A stretch of 64,000 nucleotides of DNA. It comes from Acetatifactor sp. (lineage in GTDB: Bacteria > Bacillota > Clostridia > Lachnospirales > Lachnospiraceae). The notes beneath the pieces were generated by a model. That model did not search any database. It was not told where the DNA came from and was given only the letters and a program-made list of their open reading frames with translations. Shown piece after piece: positions 58,595 through 64,000 of this stretch. The stretch is from assembly GCA_022511385.1 (NCBI GenBank), contig JAFLRN010000002.1, forward strand, positions 41,756 to 105,755, in the 5' to 3' direction. Made by a program: the position numbers and the translations under genes. Position 1 is the first letter of the stretch. Every line of letters starts with the position of its first letter.

Positions 58595-60172
58595 ATGTCA
58601 GACAGATTTGATAGCGATATCATAGATGAGGATCAGGACAAAGAGGATGAGGAGAATAAGGCGGAGGAAAACGGCGGAGAGACCTCTGACCGGGAGAACA
58701 GGGACGCCTCCAACACCCAGAGGGCCGGAAAGAGCCGTAACAGTGATTACGAGGATGTATGCTTTATCTGCCGCAGGCCGGAGAGCAAGACCGGAAAGAT
58801 GTTCAAGCTGCCAAACAATATCTGTGTCTGCAACGACTGTATGCACAAGACAATGGAGACAGTGAGCCAGTTTGATTACCAGGGAATGCTGAATAATCCC
58901 AATTTTCAGAATGAACTGGATCAGCTGACAAGACAGGGAGGCTTTCCGAACATCAGCTTTGTGAATCTGGCGGATCTTCGGGGAGACGGCGGAATTCCCA
59001 ACAAGCAGAAGCTGAAAAAGAAGAAACCGAAGGAGGGACAGGAGCCCGTTCTGAATATCAAAAATATTCCTGCGCCCCATAAGATCAAAGCCAGCCTGGA
59101 TGAGTATGTGGTGGGTCAGGAGCATGCGAAAAAGGTTATCTCCGTGGCGGTGTATAACCATTATAAGCGCGTGGCCACGGGAACCATGGACAACATCGAG
59201 ATTGAGAAATCCAACATGCTGATGATCGGCCCCACTGGCTGCGGCAAGACCTATCTGGTGAAAACACTGGCAAGGCTTTTGGATGTACCTTTGGCAATCG
59301 CAGATGCCACATCCCTGACAGAGGCAGGTTACATCGGTGACGACATTGAGTCAGTGGTATCAAAGCTGCTGGCGGCAGCCGACAATGATGTGGAGAAGGC
59401 GGAGCGGGGTATTATCTTTATTGACGAGATTGACAAGATTGCGAAGAAGAAGAACACCAACACCCGGGATGTCAGCGGTGAGAGCGTTCAACAGGGAATG
59501 CTGAAGCTGCTTGAGGGTGCAGAGGTTGAGGTGCCCGTGGGCGCAAACAGCAAAAATGCCATGGTGCCCCTGGCTACGGTGAATACCCGCAATATTCTCT
59601 TTATCTGCGGAGGCGCGTTCCCTGACCTGGAGGATATCATCAAGGAACGACTGAGAAAATCGGCGTCTATTGGATTTAATTCGGAGCTGAAGGATAAGTA
59701 TGACAAGGACAGGAACATTCTCACCAAGGTGACAGTGGAGGATATCAGGAAATTTGGCATGATTCCTGAGTTTATCGGCCGTCTTCCCGTAATCTATGCC
59801 CTGGAGGGCCTCAGCAAGGAGATGATGGTGAAGATCCTGAAGGAGCCGAAGAACGCCATTCTCAAGCAGTATCAGAAGCTGCTGGAGCTGGACGAGGTAA
59901 AGCTTGAGTTTACGGAGGGCGCTCTGGAGGCCATTGCGGAGAAGGCCATGGAGCGGGATACAGGGGCAAGGGCCCTGCGGTCCATTATTGAGGAGTTTAT
60001 GCTGGATATCATGTATGAGATCCCGAAGGATGATAATATCGGGAGAGTGACGATCACCAGGGAGTATATTGAAGGAACCGGCGGACCGGTGATCGATATC
60101 CGGAGTAATATTCTGGTGGATCGGATGGAGGATCTGAAGGAGGTTCCGGCGGAGGATGTGTCGGAAGGGTGA
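58595..60172 (+). CDS. clpX: ClpX-type ATPase with long acidic N-terminal extension
   Basis: A 525-residue AAA+ unfoldase. The zinc-binding domain has C56, C59, C79 and C82 (VCFICRR, CVCNDC); Walker A is GPTGCGKT, Walker B IIFIDEIDKIA, the pore loop AGYIGDD, and SASIGFNSE carries the IGF loop that docks ClpP. The C-terminal ClpB_D2-like part is complete. Usual ClpX is about 420 residues with the zinc domain near residue 10; here 55 acidic, disordered residues come first (DEDQDKEDEENKAEE) and the linker after the zinc domain is longer. No clpP or tig is adjacent, so it may be an extra paralogue. ATG 58595 follows GGAGAG. Confidence 0.92.
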   Translation: MSDRFDSDIIDEDQDKEDEENKAEENGGETSDRENRDASNTQRAGKSRNSDYEDVCFICRRPESKTGKMFKLPNNICVCNDCMHKTMETVSQFDYQGMLNNPNFQNELDQLTRQGGFPNISFVNLADLRGDGGIPNKQKLKKKKPKEGQEPVLNIKNIPAPHKIKASLDEYVVGQEHAKKVISVAVYNHYKRVATGTMDNIEIEKSNMLMIGPTGCGKTYLVKTLARLLDVPLAIADATSLTEAGYIGDDIESVVSKLLAAADNDVEKAERGIIFIDEIDKIAKKKNTNTRDVSGESVQQGMLKLLEGAEVEVPVGANSKNAMVPLATVNTRNILFICGGAFPDLEDIIKERLRKSASIGFNSELKDKYDKDRNILTKVTVEDIRKFGMIPEFIGRLPVIYALEGLSKEMMVKILKEPKNAILKQYQKLLELDEVKLEFTEGALEAIAEKAMERDTGARALRSIIEEFMLDIMYEIPKDDNIGRVTITREYIEGTGGPVIDIRSNILVDRMEDLKEVPAEDVSEG

Positions 60173-60226
60173 TGAGGCGCGGCTGCCTTTGTGGCCTGTT
60201 GAAATGAAAGAATGAAATGTGTTGAT

Positions 60227-60270
60227 AAGCAGTCTGTGGCATCATGTCATAGGCTGCTTTTTGTCTTTTA
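60227..60270 (+). terminator. Terminator after clpX
   Basis: A 15-base stem counting G-U pairs, from AAGCAGTCTGTGGCA to TGTCATAGGCTGCTT, with a three-base loop, then TTTTGTCTTTT. Confidence 0.85.
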
Positions 60271-60359
60271 AATATTTTCTTATTTTTTGCAACTAAACGT
60301 AAAAAAATCGTACTTATGGGGTGAAAGGCCTTTTAGTACAAACAAGGGAGGTGAACAGC

Positions 60360-60914
60360 ATGGATGATTTACAGATTATCGAGTTATACTTTGCCCGTGA
60401 TGAACATGCAATCAAAGAAACCGACAGCAAATATGGCAAGCTGTGTTTTCGGGTGGCGAAGAATATTCTGTTTGACGATGAGGATTCTGAGGAATGTGTG
60501 AACGATACATTTTTAACGGTCTGGAATAAGATACCGCCCACCCGCCCCAACAATTTTAAAGCATTTATCTGCAAGATCACTAGAAATCTGTCGCTGAAGA
60601 AATTGGAGTTATCAAACGCCGGGAAGCGCTCTGCCAATGCGGTCATTTCCTTATCCGAAATCGAAGAAATCTTGCCGGATAACCGTATTGCATCGGGGGT
60701 GGAAGAGGAAGAAATCGGAAAACTGATCAGTGCCTTTCTGTGGAGCGAAAAAGAAGATGCCAGAAATGTCTTTCTCCGCAAGTATTGGTTCTTCGATTCC
60801 ATCAACGATATTGCCAAACGGTATTCATTCAGCGAGAACAAGGTAAAATCCATGCTGTTTCATACTCGTAACAGATTACGGGACTTTTTGAAGAAAGAGG
60901 GTATTGAAATATGA
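60360..60914 (+). CDS. ECF-like RNA polymerase sigma factor
   Basis: A 184-residue sigma-70-family protein. Region 2 (about 1-75: KYGKLCFRVAKNILFDDEDSEECVNDTFLTVW) and region 4 (about 125-180: DSINDIAKRYSFSENKVKSMLFHTRNRLRDFL) are both present, without region 3, the ECF layout. The acidic segment between is normal. GGGAGGTGA precedes ATG 60360. The next gene overlaps by four bases and encodes a one-helix membrane protein, the usual sigma/anti-sigma pairing. AAC (60291) and CGT (60309) upstream faintly resemble an ECF promoter, hinting at self-activation, but this is weak. Confidence 0.85.
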   Translation: MDDLQIIELYFARDEHAIKETDSKYGKLCFRVAKNILFDDEDSEECVNDTFLTVWNKIPPTRPNNFKAFICKITRNLSLKKLELSNAGKRSANAVISLSEIEEILPDNRIASGVEEEEIGKLISAFLWSEKEDARNVFLRKYWFFDSINDIAKRYSFSENKVKSMLFHTRNRLRDFLKKEGIEI

Positions 60915-61654
60915 ATATTCCAAGAATCGCCAAAGCAATGGAACATATTGATGATGGTCTTATCACTAATGCACTTTTGACAACAAAAAAGAGGGCAGGC
61001 CTTGTCTGGATAAAATGGGGCGTTATGGCTGCCAGCCTGTGCTTGATCATTGTAGGGACTGTCTTCTGGATCAACAGTCCCGGATCGCCTGACAATCTTC
61101 CAGAGGGAGGTGGCGGTGACGCTGGAGGAGCTGTAGATGGCGTATGGCCGGAGGGTGTCGATCCCGTCGTGGCCAGTGTTGCAGTCATCCCGGCAGGTGA
61201 GAGCTTGCTGGATGTAGCCGATGCCACTCTCGTTTCCATCAACGAGGAGGATGCAAAGAACATAGAGCGTTTAGGCGCCTATCTTCCTGATACTCTCCCA
61301 GAGGGCTGTCGGTACAGTACTGCAGGTTACTATGAGACGACTATGAAAGACGGAACACGGTACCACATGATACGAGTGACCTTTGAGAGCGGGCAGGGGA
61401 CAGTTCCGGCTCCTGTACCGGAAGGTGTTCAGGCAGCGTCTGAGATGACAGGAAACACGGCCTTTCTTTGGATGGTCTGGGGGCATCGGCCGGATACCAA
61501 AAAGCCGATATATCAGCCGGATGAAGTAACTCCACAGCTTCTGGATCAGATGGGCGGTGTGTTTTATATCGACTATGACGGCGTTTATGTCGGGATTGTG
61601 CAGTATGAGATTAGTACGGAGGAACTGATGAGCATCATTAACTCAATCGGATAA
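60911..61654 (+). CDS. Single-helix membrane protein, candidate anti-sigma factor
   Basis: A 247-residue protein with a cytosolic stretch of about 30 residues, one membrane helix (about 34-54, VMAASLCLIIVGTVFWI), a Gly/Pro-rich linker and an outer domain of about 170 residues with no family I recognise. It overlaps the sigma factor gene by ATGA, and such pairs are usually sigma/anti-sigma. The cytosolic part lacks the His-Cys motif of ZAS-type anti-sigma factors, so the mode of binding is open. The outer domain may sense an envelope signal (inference). Confidence 0.65.
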   Translation: MNIPRIAKAMEHIDDGLITNALLTTKKRAGLVWIKWGVMAASLCLIIVGTVFWINSPGSPDNLPEGGGGDAGGAVDGVWPEGVDPVVASVAVIPAGESLLDVADATLVSINEEDAKNIERLGAYLPDTLPEGCRYSTAGYYETTMKDGTRYHMIRVTFESGQGTVPAPVPEGVQAASEMTGNTAFLWMVWGHRPDTKKPIYQPDEVTPQLLDQMGGVFYIDYDGVYVGIVQYEISTEELMSIINSIG

Positions 61655-61676
61655 TCAGACATTAGGTTCAGTGGAC

Positions 61677-61710
61677 GCAGGCAGTATCATTCGGTACTGC
61701 CTGCAGTATT
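61677..61710 (+). terminator. Terminator after the sigma/anti-sigma pair
   Basis: A perfect 10-base stem, GCAGGCAGTA with TACTGCCTGC, around an eight-base loop. The T-tail is short. A TATAAT at 61786-61791 downstream probably belongs to the next gene. Confidence 0.65.
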
Positions 61711-61824
61711 TGGCAGAAGATTTGCAGGCTGGGAATGACAGCGGATAGACTAATATTTCTGATGGATAGAATGGACAATATACGGTATAATAGGCAAAGA
61801 AACACTTAAAGGCAGGTATTACTT

Positions 61825-62445
61825 ATGTGTGGACGCTACTATGTGGATGATGACACCGCCAGGGAAATCGAAAAGCTGGTGCGGCAGGTAGATGAAAAAA
61901 TGAGAAAGGCTGCGGCAGCAGGCATTCACCTGCAGGCAAAGGATATCCACCCGTCAGAGATGGCTCCGGTGATCGCTATTGACAATAAAGGTCTATGCTG
62001 CAGATGGCAGAGGTGGGGGTTCCCGGGCTTTAGCGGAAAGCAGCTCATTTTTAACGCCAGAAGTGAGTCGGCACTGGAGAAAAAGACATTTCGGGAAAGC
62101 GTGGAACACCGGCGGATTGTAGTACCGGCCACATGGTTTTATGAGTGGAACAAAAATAAAGAGAAGAATATCTTTTGCCGACAGGGGCAGCCAGTGTTGT
62201 ATATGGCCGGATTCTACAACCGATATCAGGACGAGGATCGGTTTGTGATCCTGACAACAGAGGCCAATGATTCCATGAGACCGGTCCATGGCCGGATGCC
62301 CTTGGTGCTGGAGCGGGATGAGATTCATAAGTGGCTGAACGAGGATCAGCTGGTTGGGACTTTCCTGCAGAAAACTCCTGCCCTGTTGGATCGGCGGGCA
62401 GAATATGAACAAATGAATCTTTTTTCGGCAGAAAATTCTAAGTAG
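61825..62445 (+). CDS. SRAP/HMCES-family abasic-site shield protein
   Basis: A 206-residue SOS-response-associated peptidase (YedK/HMCES) protein. Cys2 of MCGRYY is the residue that forms a thiazolidine crosslink with abasic DNA; FNARSES, the catalytic Glu of PATWFYEWN and HGRMPLVL with its His are the remaining conserved groups. It protects abasic sites in single-stranded DNA and can reverse the link. The Y-family polymerase gene follows, a damage-response pairing. No LexA box is seen in front of this gene itself. Confidence 0.9.
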   Translation: MCGRYYVDDDTAREIEKLVRQVDEKMRKAAAAGIHLQAKDIHPSEMAPVIAIDNKGLCCRWQRWGFPGFSGKQLIFNARSESALEKKTFRESVEHRRIVVPATWFYEWNKNKEKNIFCRQGQPVLYMAGFYNRYQDEDRFVILTTEANDSMRPVHGRMPLVLERDEIHKWLNEDQLVGTFLQKTPALLDRRAEYEQMNLFSAENSK

Positions 62446-62499
62446 CGCAGATGCAGGTATTAATTTAGAAGTATAAATTCCGGCGGCATAAATTTCCAG

Positions 62500-62528
62500 T
62501 TGAAAAACGAACATATGTTTGTTATAAT
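62500..62528 (+). promoter_or_regulatory. LexA-controlled promoter of the Y-family polymerase
   Basis: TTGAAA (62500-62505), 17-base spacer, TATAAT (62523-62528). CGAACATATGTTTG (62508-62521) fills the spacer and fits the Firmicutes LexA consensus CGAACRNRYGTTYG. Bound LexA would cover both promoter boxes. CGAACATATGTCG at 62549-62561, over the start codon, is an imperfect second site. Confidence 0.88.
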
Positions 62529-62555
62529 AAAATTCCAACCGAAGGGAGCGAACAT

Positions 62556-63836
62556 ATGTCGAAAAGTATCATATTTCATTTTGACGTGAACTCAGCCTTC
62601 CTATCTTGGGAGGCTGTTTATCGTTTGGCCCATAAGGGCGGTATGCAGGATCTCAGGGAAATTGCATCGGCTGTCGGAGGAGACATGGCCCTGCGCCACG
62701 GGATCATTCTGGCAAAGTCCATCCCGGCGAAGAAATATGGGATCAAGACAGGAGAGACGATCCTGGAGGCACAGCGGAAATGTCCAAATCTGGTACTGGT
62801 GCCGCCCAACTATAGCCTGTATGAGAAGTGTTCTGCCGCATTTATGAATATCCTGCGGGAGTATTCCGATGTGGTGGAGCAATACAGCATTGACGAAGCC
62901 TTTGTGGACATGACAGCAAGCTGTCACCTGTTTGGACAGCCGGAGGATGTGGCAGAGCAGATCAAAGACCATATCCGGGAAAAATTGGGCTTTACCGTGA
63001 ATGTAGGAGTGTCCAGTAATAAACTGCTTGCGAAAATGGCAAGTGATTTCAAAAAGCCCGATATGGTACACACCCTGTATCCGGAAGAGATACAGGAGAA
63101 GATGTGGCCGCTTCCGGTATCTGACCTGTTTTTTGTAGGCAGGGCCACAGCTAAGAAGCTATTTAGTGTAGGAATAAAGACCATAGGGGACCTGGCAGCA
63201 GCAGATCCGGTATGGCTTCGGAGCATCCTGAAGAAGCAGGGAGAGGTGATATGGGGCTTTGCGAATGGCGTAGATCTTTCTCCTGTCTTGGATCAGCCGC
63301 CGGCAAACAAAGGCTATGGCAACTCCACCACTACACCTTATGATGTGACGGACGTTGAGACGGCGGACAGGGTGCTTCTGGCTCTGGCGGAGACAGTGGG
63401 GAACCGGCTCCGGGAAGATAACGTGCAGATTACGGTGGTGTCAGTGGGTATCCGGTATGCGGATCTGTCATATTACTCCCACCAGAAGGCATTGCAGACG
63501 GCTACCAACCTCACTTGGGAGATTTATCAGGCGGCCTGTGAGCTGTTCCTGGAGCTATGGAACCACGGTCCGATCAGACATCTGGGGATACACACCAGCA
63601 GAGTAAAAGACTGTGACTTTTTCAGGCAGCCCACTTTATTTGATGAAACAGATTATGAGAAACTGGCAAGAATAGATAAAACTGTGGATGATCTGCGTAA
63701 AAGGTTCGGTATGGATTCGGTTATGCGGGCTGCCTTTGCTAATCAACCCAATGGGAAGCCACAAATTGACCATCTCAGCGGGGGTATATCGAGGGAAAAG
63801 AGGACAGTAGATTATAGCAAGTTGGAAATAGATTGA
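62556..63836 (+). CDS. dinB: Y-family DNA polymerase (Pol IV/UmuC-like)
   Basis: A 426-residue translesion polymerase. FHFDVNSAFLSWEAV has the first metal-binding Asp, YSIDEAFVDMT the catalytic Asp-Glu pair, and SSNKLLAKMASDFKKPD plus FVGRATAKKLFSVGI the thumb and helix-hairpin-helix. The little-finger domain follows (about 240-370, YADLSYYSHQ). It copies past damaged bases. A LexA box in the promoter shows SOS control. No clear beta-clamp motif is visible at the C-terminus; QPTLFD (near residue 360) might serve. GAAGGGAG precedes the start. Confidence 0.92.
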   Translation: MSKSIIFHFDVNSAFLSWEAVYRLAHKGGMQDLREIASAVGGDMALRHGIILAKSIPAKKYGIKTGETILEAQRKCPNLVLVPPNYSLYEKCSAAFMNILREYSDVVEQYSIDEAFVDMTASCHLFGQPEDVAEQIKDHIREKLGFTVNVGVSSNKLLAKMASDFKKPDMVHTLYPEEIQEKMWPLPVSDLFFVGRATAKKLFSVGIKTIGDLAAADPVWLRSILKKQGEVIWGFANGVDLSPVLDQPPANKGYGNSTTTPYDVTDVETADRVLLALAETVGNRLREDNVQITVVSVGIRYADLSYYSHQKALQTATNLTWEIYQAACELFLELWNHGPIRHLGIHTSRVKDCDFFRQPTLFDETDYEKLARIDKTVDDLRKRFGMDSVMRAAFANQPNGKPQIDHLSGGISREKRTVDYSKLEID

Positions 63837-63853
63837 GAGAAAGTGTGGTTATA

Positions 63854-64000
63854 TGGCATTTGGAATAGGTGCAAATTCACAGAAAGCAGATGTCGGACCG
63901 GTCAAGGGAAAACAGAGGGAAATAGGCTGCTATTGTTGGTTTACCAATAAGGGGAAAATGATACCCACCATGCTGAAGGTGCAGGACGAGGACGGTGAGA
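63854..64000 (+). CDS. Partial gene after dinB, function unknown
   Basis: Forty-nine codons are visible before the window ends: MAFGIGANSQKADVGPVKGK, then a Cys-Tyr-Cys-Trp segment and a mixed-charge strand region. I do not recognise the family. The start lies 17 bases after the dinB stop with GAGAGAAAG upstream, so it is probably in the same LexA-controlled unit and may be a small accessory to translesion synthesis. Confidence 0.55.

Overview
The window looks like a chromosomal segment of an anaerobic Gram-positive Clostridia member, most likely Lachnospiraceae (inference). The signs are AGGAGG-type ribosome sites, sigma-A promoters with 17-base spacers, a BlaI/M56 pair, LCP and GH25 wall proteins, a Firmicutes-type LexA box, and many glycosyltransferases of a clostridial style. 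Genes sit almost entirely on the plus strand in long, tightly spaced runs. No tRNA, rRNA, CRISPR array, insertion sequence or origin was seen.

Region 1 (1-8.8 kb) is an accessory strip. It opens with the 3' end of a chain-length-determinant-like gene. Then comes a segment bracketed by two ~95-base direct repeats with terminator hairpins, holding an Rpn-family nuclease gene, a decayed piece of a second one, and a large protein with an N-terminal eCIS-core (DUF4157) domain and an AT-rich unrecognised C-terminal part. An XRE regulator, a BlaI repressor with an M56 sensor protease, and a HipB/HipA toxin-antitoxin pair follow.

Region 2 (8.8-31 kb) is a nonulosonate and glycan cluster. All six steps from UDP-GlcNAc to CMP-pseudaminic acid are present (pseB, pseC, pseH, pseF, pseI, pseG). 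PseI carries an extra C-terminal formyltransferase domain. With them are GT2 enzymes, a GT52-like candidate nonulosonate transferase, a PglK-like ABC flippase, a GtrB/GtrII glucosylation pair, an RffA-like sugar aminotransferase, membrane proteins (one split by an in-frame TAG) and two membrane-anchored SGNH hydrolases.

Region 3 (31-54.9 kb) builds, exports and anchors a wall polysaccharide. rfbB, rfbA and rfbC supply dTDP sugars (no rfbD is seen). Two GH25 wall hydrolases flank and overlap rfbBA. Wzm/Wzt form an ABC exporter with a carbohydrate-binding tail, followed by a methyltransferase-kinase-like protein resembling a WbdD chain terminator. Several large GT2 enzymes, a phosphoglucomutase, the initiating WbaP-type phosphosugar transferase and an LCP ligase complete the unit. 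A plausible model is: WbaP starts the chain on undecaprenyl phosphate, the GT2 enzymes extend it, the methyltransferase-kinase caps it, Wzm/Wzt export it and LCP attaches it to peptidoglycan.

Region 4 (54.9-64 kb) is housekeeping and stress: glmS, an HtrA protease, a ClpX with a long acidic N-terminus, an ECF-like sigma factor with a membrane partner, an SRAP/HMCES protein, and a LexA-controlled Y-family polymerase with a partial gene after it.
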